A stretch of DNA of 64,000 nucleotides, from NCBI GenBank assembly GCA_011525685.1, contig WYBW01000022.1, positions 1 to 64,000 on the forward strand, written 5' to 3'. Origin of the DNA: Verrucomicrobiia bacterium (GTDB lineage Bacteria > Verrucomicrobiota > Verrucomicrobiia > Limisphaerales > JADLHS01). Positions 9,207 through 18,858 of the stretch are shown in pieces. The notes below the pieces were generated by a model. It did not search any database and was not told the DNA's origin. It was given only the letters and a program-made list of their open reading frames with translations. Each line of letters starts with the position of its first letter. The first letter of the stretch is position 1. The position numbers and the translations under genes were made by a program.

Positions 9207-9599
9207 TCACCGCGGCAGCGCCGCACCGTGCGGCAACGCCGGCGGCGACTTGGGTGACAACGCGCGCTTCCGCATCCGGGCAAACACGGCGAGATTGAAG
9301 AAGTGCATTCCGCCCAACACCAGCAACACGAGGCCAATCTTCGTGCTCAAGGTCTCCAGCGCCTCCTGGGCATTGGCAGCCGCCGCGCCATACTTCAACG
9401 CCAGCGCCACGTAACCGATGTTGATGAGATAGAAGCCCACGACGAGCAAATGGTTTACCGAATCGGCGAGTTGTTCATTGCCCAAAAAGCTGTCCACCAG
9501 GAAAATCCGGCCATTGCGGTGCAACGTGCGCGCCACCCAAATCGTGAGCGCGATGCTGATGAGCAGGTAAACGACGTAAGTGATGATCAGCCAGTTCAT
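9207..9599 (-). CDS. Small integral membrane protein, function unknown
   Basis: 130 residues from ATG 9599, preceded by a good ribosome-binding site (AAAGGA, five bases before the start). Three hydrophobic segments are visible: ~4-23 (IITYVVYLLISIALTIWVA), ~49-69 (LLVVGFYLINIGYVALALKYG) and ~90-112 (IGLVLLVLGGMHFFNLAVFARM). It ends in a basic, Pro-rich cytoplasmic tail (RMRKRALSPKSPP). No family is recognised. It is convergent with panB across the palindromic repeat and divergent from moaC. Confidence 0.7.
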   Translation of the reverse strand: MNWLIITYVVYLLISIALTIWVARTLHRNGRIFLVDSFLGNEQLADSVNHLLVVGFYLINIGYVALALKYGAAAANAQEALETLSTKIGLVLLVLGGMHFFNLAVFARMRKRALSPKSPPALPHGAALPR

Positions 9600-9757
9600 A
9601 GATGTCCTTTCATTATTGCAGTGTTTTCTGCATTTACAGAATTATCGTATAACACTGGCTGGCTTTCCGCAAGTTCTATCTTCGATCTTCCCAAGCCCTT
9701 GAGCCGAAACTGGAAAAGCCTTTTGCCATCGCTCGTCTTTCCGGCTAAAACGCGGGC

Positions 9758-10222
9758 GTGCGCAAGCTGACCCATTTTGATTCCCGTGGCGAAGCCAGCA
9801 TGGTGGACGTCTCCGCCAAGCCAGTTTTGTTGCGCGAAGCCGTGGCCATCGGCGAAATCCGGCTCCGTCCAGCCACTCTCAAAGCGATCGAATCGCGAAC
9901 CCTGGCAAAAGGCAACGCATTCGCCTCCGCACGGCTGGCAGGCATTATGGCCGCCAAGAAAGCCGGTGAGCTGATTCCTCTCTGCCATCCCCTGCCCCTC
10001 ACTCACTGCGAAGTGAATTTTTCGGTGCCAAGGACACGCGACCGCATCTTGATCACCGCCTCGGCCAAGGTGGCCGCCCAGACCGGCGTCGAAATGGAGG
10101 CATTGACCGCGGTAGCCGTCGCCGCACTTACTCTCTACGACATGTGCAAGGCCGTTGACAAAACCATGCGTATCACCGGAATCCGGTTGAAATCGAAAAC
10201 CAAGTCGGTGGCGCTTCCGTAA
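9758..10222 (+). CDS. moaC: Cyclic pyranopterin monophosphate synthase MoaC
   Basis: 154 residues from GTG 9758, full length for the family. It converts 3',8-cyclo-GTP (made by MoaA) to cyclic pyranopterin monophosphate in molybdenum-cofactor synthesis. Diagnostic motifs are MVDVSAKPVLLREAVA, KGNAFASARLAGIMAAKKAG, IPLCHPLPLT, and GVEMEALTAVAVAALTLYDMCKAVDK, which carries the catalytic Asp-Met-Cys-Lys stretch. It is followed 71 bases later by a MogA/MoaB-type gene, so this is a small cofactor cluster. moaA, moaD and moaE are not in the window. Confidence 0.95.
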   Translation: MRKLTHFDSRGEASMVDVSAKPVLLREAVAIGEIRLRPATLKAIESRTLAKGNAFASARLAGIMAAKKAGELIPLCHPLPLTHCEVNFSVPRTRDRILITASAKVAAQTGVEMEALTAVAVAALTLYDMCKAVDKTMRITGIRLKSKTKSVALP

Positions 10223-10293
10223 CCGGACACCAAGCGGGTGGGCGCTCCACTTTCCAGCTTTCCCGCGGACACCGGCAAAGGATAAATTCCGTC

Positions 10294-10776
10294 ATGCAGA
10301 TTCGAGCAGGCATCATTACGATTTCCGACCGCGCGGCGCGCGGACTTTACGATGATCTCGGCGGCCCCGCCCTCAAGCAGGCTGCGGCAGAACATGGCTG
10401 GCAGGTTGCGGCGGAATCTCTCGTCCCCGATGAGAAGCGCGACATTCAGAACGCGATTCGGGAAATGGTCCAGCAAGGATGTCATCTCATTCTCACCACC
10501 GGTGGGACAGGGGTGGCTCTGCGGGACGTCACGCCCGAGGCGGTGCGCGAACTAGCCTTGCGCGAATTGCCGGGTTTTGGCGAAGTCATGCGTGCCGAGT
10601 CCATGAAGATTACACGGAACGCGATCCTTTCGCGCAGCCTGGCGGTGGTCGTGGACCGGGCGCTGGTCATCTGTCTGCCAGGCAAACCCAGCGGGGCCGT
10701 GGAATGTCTGGGTTTTGTGGCAGGGGCAATTCCCCATTGTGTCGAGGTCTTGCAGGAAGCGCCGACAAGTTGTTGA
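10294..10776 (+). CDS. MogA/MoaB-family molybdopterin-binding protein
   Basis: A 160-residue protein of the MoCF-binding fold. It starts RAGIITISDRAARGLYDDLGGPAL and carries LTTGGTGVALRDVTPEAV and ALVICLPGKPSGAVEC, the conserved elements of MogA/MoaB. Such proteins adenylate molybdopterin ahead of metal insertion. The DVTPEA segment and trimer-like length favour that role, but MogA versus MoaB cannot be settled by eye. It sits just downstream of moaC and 6 bases upstream of the lipoprotein gene. Confidence 0.88.
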   Translation: MQIRAGIITISDRAARGLYDDLGGPALKQAAAEHGWQVAAESLVPDEKRDIQNAIREMVQQGCHLILTTGGTGVALRDVTPEAVRELALRELPGFGEVMRAESMKITRNAILSRSLAVVVDRALVICLPGKPSGAVECLGFVAGAIPHCVEVLQEAPTSC

Positions 10777-10782
10777 AGCAGG

Positions 10783-11151
10783 ATGAAGTTCTGGTTGGGC
10801 ACATTCCTGTTGCTGGCGTTGGTTTCGAGCGGTTGCACTGGACGCTCCAAAGCCCAGGCGCAGGCCCGGGCCGCTTACGCCGCCGGCCAGCACCAGGTGT
10901 GGATGCGGACGCAGGATGCCCAACGCACCAGCATCCGGGTCCTGGGTAATGTTCGGTATCCTGAGATTGCCTGGGTGGAGGGACTGACTCTGGCGCAAGT
11001 CATTGTGGCGGCGGAGTGTCTGGACCGGCATAATCCGCGTCAAATCGTCGTCGTCCGGCAACGGGAGCGATTCCCCATCGAGACCAACGCCCTGTTGCGA
11101 GGCGAAGATGTTCCGCTGGAACCCGGTGATACAGTCGAGATTCATCCTTGA
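10783..11151 (+). CDS. Small lipoprotein with SLBB-like domain
   Basis: 122 residues. The N-terminus WLGTFLLLALVSSGCTG is a lipoprotein signal with Cys 18. The C-terminal ~70 residues (RVLGNVRYPEIAWVEGLTLAQVI ... NPRQIVVVRQ ... LEPGDTVEIHP) have the pattern of a SLBB ligand-binding beta-grasp module as found in polysaccharide-export proteins: V-x-G-x-V-x-x-P, a helix, then L-x-P-G-D-x-V-x-V. The Wza-type export domain is absent, so this is an SLBB-only lipoprotein. It starts 6 bases after the mogA-like gene. The domain assignment is by pattern, not by search. Confidence 0.7.
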   Translation: MKFWLGTFLLLALVSSGCTGRSKAQAQARAAYAAGQHQVWMRTQDAQRTSIRVLGNVRYPEIAWVEGLTLAQVIVAAECLDRHNPRQIVVVRQRERFPIETNALLRGEDVPLEPGDTVEIHP

Positions 11152-11275
11152 TCGTGTGCTGCCGGGGAAGGAAACGTCCGCCTTCCGTAAACTCAGAACA
11201 CCCCCTGCTTTTGGGAGCAACGGCCCGCAAACTTTCCTCGCTTCGCGCACGCCCCTCTGACTACCCTTGCCTTGC

Positions 11276-12400
11276 ATGAGAGAATCAGAACCTCTCCAGC
11301 AGGTTGATCGCACTTACATTCGTTATCGGGGACGCAAGCTGTCGTATTTTGGAGGCTGCGATTACTACCGCCTTTCCAGTCATACCGCTGTGCTGGCCGC
11401 GGTGGAAGCAGGGCTGCGTCGCTTCGGATTGAACGTGGCGGCCTCGCGGCTTACTTCGGGCAACCACCGCCTCTACCTGGAACTGGAGAAGGCACTGGCG
11501 CAATTTTTCGGCGCGGAGGCGGCGCTGCTGGTCAGCGGCGGTTACGCCACCAACCTCGTCGTGGCACAGACCCTCGCCGGGCAGTTCTCGCATGCCTTGA
11601 TTGACGAGCGATCCCACGGCTCCCAGCGCGATGCTTCACAGCTCCTCGACTGCCCAGTGGTTCAATTCAAACATCGCGATCTGCAGGATTTTGCGCGGGC
11701 CCTGCACCGGTGCGGACGCGGCACCCGTCCCATCGTGCTTACTGACGGGCTTTTCGCCCATGATGGATCGGTGGCCCCGTTGCGCGCTTATCTCAAACTG
11801 CTGCCGCGTGACGCTCTGATGATGGTGGACGATGCGCATGGTGGCGGCACGGTGGGCCGGTTCGGCCGCGGGAGCGTGGAATTTGAAGGTGTGAGCCGGT
11901 CGCGCGTCGTGCAGAACGTCACCTTGAGCAAGGCCCTGGGCGTTTATGGCGGCGCGGTCCTCTGCTCCCGGCAGTTGCGGGCTCGACTTGTGGAACGCAG
12001 CCGCATTTACAGCGGTGCCACGCCCATCCCCCTGCCGCTCGCCTGCGCGGCTCTTCAAGCCTTGAGAGTTTTGCGGACCGACCGGAAGCTCCGTCGCCGT
12101 CTGGAACAAAACGTTGCTTATGTGAAAGCGTCGCTGCGTGACGAAGGCTTCGCCCTGCCGGATCATCCTGGCCCGATCGTGGGCTTGCGGCTGCGACCGG
12201 CCTCGCGCGCGGCGAGTCTCAAACAATCACTGCTGGCCGCGGGGATTCTCCCGCCGTTTGGCAGTTACTCTGGACATGCAGGGGACGGTTGGTTTCGCTT
12301 TGCACTTTCCAGCGAACACAGCCGCGCTCAACTGGACAACTTGGTGCAAACGCTCCGGCCGTTTGCGGCATGGGATGCAACTCAGAGCACCGCCTCGTAA
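11276..12400 (+). CDS. PLP-dependent alpha-oxoamine synthase (BioF-like)
   Basis: 374 residues from ATG 11276 (an in-frame TTG lies nine bases upstream). The fold is type-I aminotransferase, AONS/KBL family: SRLTSGNHRLYLELEKALAQFFGAEAAL, MMVDDAHGGGTVGRFGRG with the Asp/His pair that contacts PLP, and TLSKALGVYGG with the Schiff-base lysine. Family members condense an amino acid with an acyl-CoA or acyl-ACP (8-amino-7-oxononanoate, aminoketobutyrate, sphinganine or similar). No other biotin genes are nearby and the N-terminus is shorter than BioF, so the exact product is open. Its 3' end overlaps the convergent alcohol dehydrogenase gene by 19 bases. Confidence 0.82.
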   Translation: MRESEPLQQVDRTYIRYRGRKLSYFGGCDYYRLSSHTAVLAAVEAGLRRFGLNVAASRLTSGNHRLYLELEKALAQFFGAEAALLVSGGYATNLVVAQTLAGQFSHALIDERSHGSQRDASQLLDCPVVQFKHRDLQDFARALHRCGRGTRPIVLTDGLFAHDGSVAPLRAYLKLLPRDALMMVDDAHGGGTVGRFGRGSVEFEGVSRSRVVQNVTLSKALGVYGGAVLCSRQLRARLVERSRIYSGATPIPLPLACAALQALRVLRTDRKLRRRLEQNVAYVKASLRDEGFALPDHPGPIVGLRLRPASRAASLKQSLLAAGILPPFGSYSGHAGDGWFRFALSSEHSRAQLDNLVQTLRPFAAWDATQSTAS

Positions 12401-13536
12401 AGCTGGCGGAAGTCCGCTGCCGTGACCGACACCACATTGGTCTTGTGGCAGGGGTCATCCACCGCCTGGGCCACCAGCGCGTCGAGTTGGTCGGGTCTCA
12501 CGCCACAGTCACGCAGCCGCTGGTTCAACCCGAGCTCGGCCAGCCAGTGAGCGAGAAACTGGACGGTCGCTTGATCGGCTTGCGCGTCGCGGCTCTTGAC
12601 CACATCCAAACCGCAGGCTAGCCCGACGCGCCGATAAATTCCCGGTTTGCGCGCGGCGCAAAACTTCATGCCCGCCACCAGGCAAAGAGCGTTGGCCAGG
12701 CCATGGTGCATTCCACAGATCGTCGAAAGCGGGTGCGCGAGGGAGTGAACGACTCCCAAGTCCTTTTGAAACGCCACCGCACCCATCGCCGCCGCCACGA
12801 GCATCTTTCCTCGCGCGTCCAGATCGTTCCCATCCCGGAACGCGCGCGGCAAGGCTTCCAGAATCAGCCGGATTCCCTCCAGTGCGATGCCGTCGCACAT
12901 GGGATGAAACACGGGACAAGTGAAGCTCTCAATGCAATGCGTCAGGGCGTCGGCGCCGGTGGCCGCGGTCAGCTTGGGTGGCAGGCCACGAGTCAACTCC
13001 GGATCGAGTATGACGAGGCGGGCAAGCAATTCCGGATGAAAGATCACCGCCTTGCGCCGCGTCGCCTCCAGCGTGATCACTGAACTCCGGCCGACTTCAC
13101 TCCCCGTGCCCGCCGTGGTGGGCACCGCCACGAACGGAGCCAGCCCCGCCCAGTTCGGCTCTGAGTAAAAGTTCCCCAGCTTGAAACCCGGACGCTTGAC
13201 GAGCAGGCGGGCCGCTTTGCCTACATCCAGCGCGCTGCCCCCACCAAAACCGATGACCGAGTCGCAGCCTTCCTGCAGAAAGAGCGCCGCGGACTCAATC
13301 ACATCGCTTTCGATGGGATTGGGATGGACGTTGGAAAAAAGAAACCAAGTTTTGCCCTGACTGGTTTCACCGAGGACCCGGCGCAACCTCTGAAACGCCT
13401 CCGTCGCCAGCAACCCGGGATCCGTGACCACCAATGGTCGGCGGAGGCCGGCCGTCTCCAGCCAATTTCCGAGTTCGTGGATTGCGCCGACCCCAAACCA
13501 GGTTTTCGTTGGAAAGGAAAAAGTTGTGAAGCTCAT
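12382..13536 (-). CDS. Iron-containing (group III) alcohol dehydrogenase
   Basis: 384 residues from ATG 13536. The frame continues upstream, but that part overlaps the tRNA gene and is not coding. Features of Fe-dependent alcohol dehydrogenases are TKTWFGVGAIHELG at the N-terminus, GFGGGSALDVGKAAR (NAD-binding loop), PTTAGTGSEV, and metal-site segments GADALTHCIESF and VVHSLAHPLSTICGMHHGLANA with several His ligands. It would oxidise or reduce an alcohol/aldehyde pair with NAD(H). The substrate cannot be told from sequence. It is convergent with the BioF-like gene and lies just downstream of the initiator tRNA on the same strand. Confidence 0.9.
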   Translation of the reverse strand: MSFTTFSFPTKTWFGVGAIHELGNWLETAGLRRPLVVTDPGLLATEAFQRLRRVLGETSQGKTWFLFSNVHPNPIESDVIESAALFLQEGCDSVIGFGGGSALDVGKAARLLVKRPGFKLGNFYSEPNWAGLAPFVAVPTTAGTGSEVGRSSVITLEATRRKAVIFHPELLARLVILDPELTRGLPPKLTAATGADALTHCIESFTCPVFHPMCDGIALEGIRLILEALPRAFRDGNDLDARGKMLVAAAMGAVAFQKDLGVVHSLAHPLSTICGMHHGLANALCLVAGMKFCAARKPGIYRRVGLACGLDVVKSRDAQADQATVQFLAHWLAELGLNQRLRDCGVRPDQLDALVAQAVDDPCHKTNVVSVTAADFRQLYEAVL

Positions 13537-13614
13537 ATTTGCGAGTGTCCCGATCGGCTGTTTCGCACACACACCGGCGAGCCTGTGACTCACAGGCAGC
13601 GGGTGGCGGAGAAT

Positions 13615-13691
13615 TGGTTGCGGGGGGTGGATTTGAACCACCGACCTCAAGGTTATGAGCCTTGCGAGCTACCAGGCTGCTCCACCCCGCG
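13615..13691 (-). tRNA. Initiator tRNA-Met (anticodon CAU)
   Basis: 77 bases including an encoded CCA. Initiator hallmarks are a C1xA72 mismatch at the top of the acceptor stem (CGCGGGG against CCCCGCA) and an A11-U24 pair in the D stem. The anticodon loop is CUCAUAA. The anticodon stem is CAAGG/CCUUG, so only two of the usual three consecutive G-C pairs next to the loop are present: pair 29-41 is A-U. It precedes the alcohol dehydrogenase gene on the minus strand. Confidence 0.95.
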
Positions 13692-13939
13692 ATCCGAAGG
13701 GCGGCGTGATGATGGCGAAGCGCCTCCAATCCGCAAGTGCTTTCTTGCATCCAACAGCCACCTGTCTCAAAAGCGAGCATCGCCAAACCAGCACTGAGTC
13801 TCGTCTTGGTGGCAACGGAAGTGGCATTGGTTATGCGAAATCAAGCAGATTTGAGCGGTCCAACGGGCCGGAGTTGGCTTCTCTCCTGCTCTCTTAGGTC
13901 CATCGTGTACGCTTTCGACCATCAGATCGCGACAGCCGA

Positions 13940-16306
13940 ATGACGAAATTCTCCAGTTTGAGAGTGCGTCTGCTGGTGACGGTGTTTCTTGCCATCCTAC
14001 CAGCCTGGGCGCTCATGTTTTTCTTTCCCCTGCCTTGGAAATGGTTCCTGGCGGGCCTGCTTCTCGGTCTGGCGGCGCTGGCCGCGGCCTGGTTCGGCGG
14101 AGAGCGTTTCGTGTTGCGTGAATTGCGCGTACTGACCGGCACCGCTCAACAACTTGCCAACGGGGATCTCAGTACCCGCACCAATCTTGGCGAGATGAAG
14201 GGCCAGTGGGGTCAACTGGCCCGCAGCTTCGACAAGATGGCGGAGTCGCTCGAGGCGCGCGCCCAGGAACACGAGGTATCCGAACGGGCTCTGATGAGTC
14301 GCGCCCAGCAGCAATCGGTGGTTGCCGCTCTCAGTCAGCTAGCCCTGAAAGGACGCGACCAGAATTTTTTGCTGCAACAGACGGTGTCGCTGATCTCCCA
14401 AACCCTGGACGTGGAGTTCTGCCGGATCATGGAACTGTCGCCGGATGGCGACCACCTCCTCCTGCGCGCGGGGGTCGGCTGGAAACCTGGTTGTGTCGGC
14501 AACGTAACCGTAAGTGCAAGTCCCGATTCGCAGTGTGGGTTCACGCTTGCCACCGGCGAACCATTGGTGGTGCAAGATCTGAATCAGGAAACTCGCTTTC
14601 AGGCCTCCCCACTGCTGCGCGATCATGGCGTGGTCAGCGGGGTCACCGTCACCATCTCCTCGCGCGACCGTCCTTTTGGCGTGCTGGGCGTCCACGCCCG
14701 GCAGGTGCGGGTTTTTTCGGGCGACGAAGTGAATTTTCTCGTGGCGGTGTCTGCGGCGCTGGCTTCGGCCATCGAGCGGGTCCGGGCCGAGGCCGAGCTG
14801 CAAAGGCTGGCGGCCTTTGCCCAGTTGAATCCTAATCCCGCCATGGAACTCACCTCCGACGCCACCATCAGTTATTTCAACGACGCCGCCCTCAAGCTCG
14901 CGCTTTCCGTCCAGCAAGACCATCCCCGGGGAATTCTTCCGGCGGATGTCCGCGAGATCATTGCCGACTGCCTCGCGGCGGGGTTCAGCCGGACGCACCT
15001 GGAAACGCAAGTCGCCGGTCACACGCTTTCGTGGGCTTTTCATCCGGTGGCCTCCAGCCGGGTCGTGCATTGTTATGTCGAGGACATCACCACCCGCTTG
15101 AGTCTGGAGGGGCAGCTTCGCCAGTCGCAAAAGATGGAATCCATAGGCCAGCTTGCTGCGGGCGTGGCGCATGATTTCAACAACATGCTCACCATTATTC
15201 AGGGACATGCGGGCATCCTCATGTCCAGACCCGGTCTGGCTCCAGACCAGCTCAAGTCCGCGCAGGCCATCCATTTCGCTTCGGAACGCGCCGCGGGCCT
15301 GACCCGTCAGTTGCTGATGTTCAGCCGCAAGAACGTGATGCAGAGCCAGCCGCTCGATCTGCGGGACATCGTCGGCACCCTCAGCAACATGCTCCGCCGG
15401 TTGCTGGGCGAAACGATTACGCTGGAATTCAATCCACCGCCAGCACTGCCAACCGTGGAGGCCGACCCCGGCATGATCGAGCAGATTCTCATGAACCTCT
15501 GTGTCAACGCCCGGGATGCCATGCCCGATGGCGGCAAACTCAACCTCAGCCTTGAGTGCGTCAACATCGGCGAGCACGAAGTTCGCACTCATCCCGACGC
15601 CCGACCCGGTCCGTTCGTCTGTTTGCGCGTCACTGACAACGGCTGCGGAATGGATGATTACACGCTTTCCCGAATCTTTGAACCGTTCTTCACGACCAAG
15701 GAAGTCGGCAAAGGCACCGGTCTGGGACTCGCCACGGTTTATGGAATCGTCAAACAACACGAGGGTTGGATCGAGGTTCACAGCGAAGTCGGCCAGGGGA
15801 CCAGCTTCAATGTCTTCCTTCCTTCATGCGCCGAAGCCTTGGAAGACCCCACACCGGTCAGCAGTCCGACGGACTGCACTCGCGGTGGCAGCGAAACCAT
15901 TCTTGTGGTCGAAGATGAACCTGTCCTGCGCGATCTCGCCCGGCTGATCTTGGAGGAGACCGGTTATCAGGTGTATGATGCCGGCAGTGGTCCCGAAGCG
16001 CTTGATTTATGGGACCGTCACCGGCAAGAGATTGACCTGCTCCTCACCGACATGGTCATGCCCGAAAAAGTGTCCGGCGTGCAGCTCGCCGAAAAACTCC
16101 TCGCCCAAAAGCCGACGCTTAAGATCATCTTTGCCAGTGGCTACACTGTGGACGACGTCAGCACCGCCTTCCTGCGCAAGCACAATCACGCCCGCTTCCT
16201 CCAGAAACCTTACGACCGCGCCAACCTTGTCGGTTCGGTCCGCGAAACCCTCGATGGGGTCATTGCGCCGTCCCTCGCGACCGCGCCGGACGCCGTAGTC
16301 GCATAA
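13940..16306 (+). CDS. Hybrid sensor histidine kinase with HAMP, GAF and receiver domains
   Basis: 788 residues. Two membrane helices (~10-30 and ~35-53) are followed by a HAMP-like segment (~53-105, ending in [17 protein letters not shown]). A GAF domain (~130-285) and a degenerate PAS-like stretch (~290-385) come next. The kinase core has H-box [17 protein letters not shown]-box [16 protein letters not shown]1 DNGCGMD, F-box [18 protein letters not shown] and G2. The C-terminal receiver domain (~655-775) has EDEP, the phospho-acceptor LLLTDMVMP, and a late Lys in FLQKPY. It would autophosphorylate on His and pass phosphate to its own Asp. No separate response regulator or output gene is adjacent, so the partner is unknown. 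Confidence 0.92.
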   Translation: MTKFSSLRVRLLVTVFLAILPAWALMFFFPLPWKWFLAGLLLGLAALAAAWFGGERFVLRELRVLTGTAQQLANGDLSTRTNLGEMKGQWGQLARSFDKMAESLEARAQEHEVSERALMSRAQQQSVVAALSQLALKGRDQNFLLQQTVSLISQTLDVEFCRIMELSPDGDHLLLRAGVGWKPGCVGNVTVSASPDSQCGFTLATGEPLVVQDLNQETRFQASPLLRDHGVVSGVTVTISSRDRPFGVLGVHARQVRVFSGDEVNFLVAVSAALASAIERVRAEAELQRLAAFAQLNPNPAMELTSDATISYFNDAALKLALSVQQDHPRGILPADVREIIADCLAAGFSRTHLETQVAGHTLSWAFHPVASSRVVHCYVEDITTRLSLEGQLRQSQKMESIGQLAAGVAHDFNNMLTIIQGHAGILMSRPGLAPDQLKSAQAIHFASERAAGLTRQLLMFSRKNVMQSQPLDLRDIVGTLSNMLRRLLGETITLEFNPPPALPTVEADPGMIEQILMNLCVNARDAMPDGGKLNLSLECVNIGEHEVRTHPDARPGPFVCLRVTDNGCGMDDYTLSRIFEPFFTTKEVGKGTGLGLATVYGIVKQHEGWIEVHSEVGQGTSFNVFLPSCAEALEDPTPVSSPTDCTRGGSETILVVEDEPVLRDLARLILEETGYQVYDAGSGPEALDLWDRHRQEIDLLLTDMVMPEKVSGVQLAEKLLAQKPTLKIIFASGYTVDDVSTAFLRKHNHARFLQKPYDRANLVGSVRETLDGVIAPSLATAPDAVVA

Positions 16307-16341
16307 GCCGACCCGAGCCCGGCAATCCACCCACCGGCTAT

Positions 16342-17589
16342 TCATTCATCGGCCACTCCCGCCGCCTCCGCCTTCAATCGCTGCCGTTCCGCCGCCTTGG
16401 CAAACGGATAGTAAACCAGCATCGCGATGACAATGGAGCAAACGCCCCAAATGGGCGCCCGCCAGTCTCCCCCCGTAACCAGATAATGACCAATCAACGG
16501 CGGCGTGGTCCAAGGCACGTTGACAAAAGGCTTGTTCAACAACCCCCACTGCATCAGCAAATAAGTGCCCGTGGTCAGGATCAAGGCGTTCAGGATATAT
16601 GGCACCATGAAAATGGGGTTCAGCACGATCGGAAAACCGAAGAAGATGGGCTCGTTGATTTGGAAGACCTGTGTCGGCATGGAAAGCCGGCTGACTTTGC
16701 GATAGCCCGGTTCTTTGGAGTTCAACATGATCAAGGCGAGTGCGATGGTCGCACCTGTGCCGCCGACGTTGACGAAGATGGTGAAGAAGCCATACGCCGT
16801 GATGTAGGGCAGCGGCTGTCCCGTCGTCATGGCCTCGACGTTCGCCGCAAGGTATTGGAGGAAGATGGGGGCCACCAACGCGTCCACGGCGTTGTCGCCA
16901 TTGATGCCCACCGACCAGAGCAGCGTCACCAAGAGCGCGTAAACACAAATGCCGGGTAAGGTGTTCAGCGCAAAGACCAGCGGACCAAACGCCGTCTGCA
17001 CGATGTGATTGATGTCCACGCCCAGCACGAAACGGATCAACCAGAACACCAGCACGAGAAAAACCATCGGACTCAGGGAAAGAAAGGACTCATACACCAC
17101 CGGCGGCACGTTTTCCGGCAGCTTGATGACGAAATTGCGGTCGGTGAAAAACTTCTGCACCCGCACGGTCACCAGCGCAATGATGATGGCGGTGAACAAG
17201 CCTTTGGAGCCGAGTCCGTCCATCAACAAGGTTTGATCCTCCAACTGAAGTTGAATCATCATGAACACCAGCGTGGCCATCGAGGCGCTGATGATGGCTT
17301 CCTGCTTGAGCCGTTTGCCCAGGTCATAACCGATCGCAAAGCACACGAACACACCCAGCAAACCGAACGTGGCCGTGACCGGCACCTCCAGCAACTTGAG
17401 ATACGGGGCGACCCGCTCCTCCCACCCGCTCACCGGCAGGAACGCCACCACCATGAACAGCCCGCCAATGATCGTCAGCGGCACCACCGAAACCATTCCG
17501 GCGCGGATGGCGGACATGTAAGTGTTCTCGCTGACGGCGGTCAGCGCGGGGACAACGTGTTTGTTCAACAATCCGTGTGCTGGATTCAC
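16342..17589 (-). CDS. PTS EIIC permease, cellobiose/lactose type (orphan)
   Basis: 415 residues from GTG 17589, preceded by GGAGA. Full-length glucose-superfamily EIIC of the cellobiose/lactose type with about ten membrane helices (e.g. GMVSVVPLTIIGGLFMVVAFLP, VFCFAIGYDLGKRL-like region, GTGATIALALIML). Substrate-site features are EPIFFGFPIVLNPIFMVPYIL and NVPWTTPPLIGHYLVTG. It would move a beta-glucoside or oligosaccharide across the inner membrane. No EIIA, EIIB, HPr or EI gene is in the window, so phosphorylation-coupled transport cannot be confirmed. It is divergent from two glycoside-hydrolase genes, which suggests a shared sugar locus. Confidence 0.88.
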   Translation of the reverse strand: MNPAHGLLNKHVVPALTAVSENTYMSAIRAGMVSVVPLTIIGGLFMVVAFLPVSGWEERVAPYLKLLEVPVTATFGLLGVFVCFAIGYDLGKRLKQEAIISASMATLVFMMIQLQLEDQTLLMDGLGSKGLFTAIIIALVTVRVQKFFTDRNFVIKLPENVPPVVYESFLSLSPMVFLVLVFWLIRFVLGVDINHIVQTAFGPLVFALNTLPGICVYALLVTLLWSVGINGDNAVDALVAPIFLQYLAANVEAMTTGQPLPYITAYGFFTIFVNVGGTGATIALALIMLNSKEPGYRKVSRLSMPTQVFQINEPIFFGFPIVLNPIFMVPYILNALILTTGTYLLMQWGLLNKPFVNVPWTTPPLIGHYLVTGGDWRAPIWGVCSIVIAMLVYYPFAKAAERQRLKAEAAGVADE

Positions 17590-17834
17590 AATATCTCCGG
17601 TAAATGGGTTTTATACATTCTGATATTTGGGCGTCACGGGAGCAAAATCAGGATTTTCGGCTGCGCCCGCAAGCTTGGAGTCGTTGCGGCATCGAGATTT
17701 GACGGGCTTCCCGTTCTTTCCAGTTGGCCGCAAAGGGACAGATTGCGCCTGCCCAAATCCGGCAACCATGTCCTTGGCTTCTGATTCCCTGGCTTGCCGC
17801 TTGCGCGACTCCTCGCGGGGCTTAAACTGCGGTC

Positions 17835-18851
17835 ATGCTCAAGCCACCGCACTTTCGCAAGCATGCGCTCTGGCTCATCGCCTCTTTCGTAGCTCTGTTG
17901 TTAACCCTTCCGACCACTTCCGCCACCGAAGTAACCAGTGGTCTCAAGATCCGTCGCTTTGAGCAGAATCCCATCATCCGTCCCGAAATGTTGCCCGGCA
18001 ACGACGGAAACAACATCAACGGCCCATCGCTGATTCGCGTGCCGCCTTGGGTGGCATCGCCGCTCGGACGCTACTATCTCTACTTTGCTCACCACAACGG
18101 TAAGTATATCCGGCTCGCCTATGCCAACCGCCTGGAAGGCCCGTGGACAATTCATGCACCCGGCGTGCTGCACCTGACCAATACGCCCGCCTGCCGGGGG
18201 CACATTGCCTCCCCGGAGGTGCTCGTGGACGAAGCTCGGCGGGAGTTTCGCCTGTACTTTCACGGGCCGGCGCAAGCGGTGTCCGGGCAAAAGACGTTTG
18301 TCGCCACCGGCCCGGATGGTTTGCAGTTCACGCCCCGCGACGAAGTGCTCGGTTCGTTTTACTTCCGCGTCTTTCCGTTCCGCAACGAGTGGTATGCGCT
18401 GGCCAAGGGCGGAGTGTTGTATCGCTCGCGCAACGGCCTCGCGGGATTCGAGCGGGGTCACAATCCGTTTCCCGGCGGCGACCGGCGCACGGGCGACCTG
18501 AACGAGCCTGGCCCGCGGCATGTTGCGCTGTTGCCCGAGGCAGATGGGCTATGGGTCTATTACACCAATATCGGCGATGCGCCTGAACGAATTCTGCGCG
18601 CGCGAATGACATTGCAAACGGACTGGCGCGAATGGCGTGCGGTGAACCCCGAGGAGGTCATGCGGCCGGAACTGCCGTGGGAAGGCGCGAATCTACCGCT
18701 GAGAGCCTCCACCGCTGGCGCGGCACGTGGCCCGGAACACGCGCTGCGCGACCCGGCCATCTTTGTGGACGACGACGGCCGGACATATCTGCTTTACTCG
18801 GTGGCCGGCGAATCCGGCATCGCCATCGCCGAATTGATCAACCACAAATAA
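17835..18851 (+). CDS. Secreted five-bladed beta-propeller glycosidase-like protein (GH43-like)
   Basis: 338 residues with a signal peptide (WLIASFVALLLTLPTTSATE). The body has propeller-type repeats: NPIIRPEML near the start, GPSLIRVPPWVA, GRYYLYFAHHNGKYIRLAYA, HIASPEVLVDE, NEPGPRHVALLPEADGLWVYY, and a closing ALRDPAIFVDDDGRTYLLYSVAGE. The last motif, with RDPAIF and repeated YLYFAxH patterns, resembles clan GH-F/J hydrolases (GH43, GH32). The exact family is uncertain and the catalytic triad is not assigned with confidence. It ends 7 bases before the GH32 start, so the two are likely co-transcribed. Confidence 0.72.
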   Translation: MLKPPHFRKHALWLIASFVALLLTLPTTSATEVTSGLKIRRFEQNPIIRPEMLPGNDGNNINGPSLIRVPPWVASPLGRYYLYFAHHNGKYIRLAYANRLEGPWTIHAPGVLHLTNTPACRGHIASPEVLVDEARREFRLYFHGPAQAVSGQKTFVATGPDGLQFTPRDEVLGSFYFRVFPFRNEWYALAKGGVLYRSRNGLAGFERGHNPFPGGDRRTGDLNEPGPRHVALLPEADGLWVYYTNIGDAPERILRARMTLQTDWREWRAVNPEEVMRPELPWEGANLPLRASTAGAARGPEHALRDPAIFVDDDGRTYLLYSVAGESGIAIAELINHK

Positions 18852-18858
18852 TTTTCAC

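Noticed and set aside
14339-15781. A 480-residue open frame on the minus strand
   Set aside because: Antisense to the histidine kinase gene, which has all its kinase boxes in the plus-strand frame.
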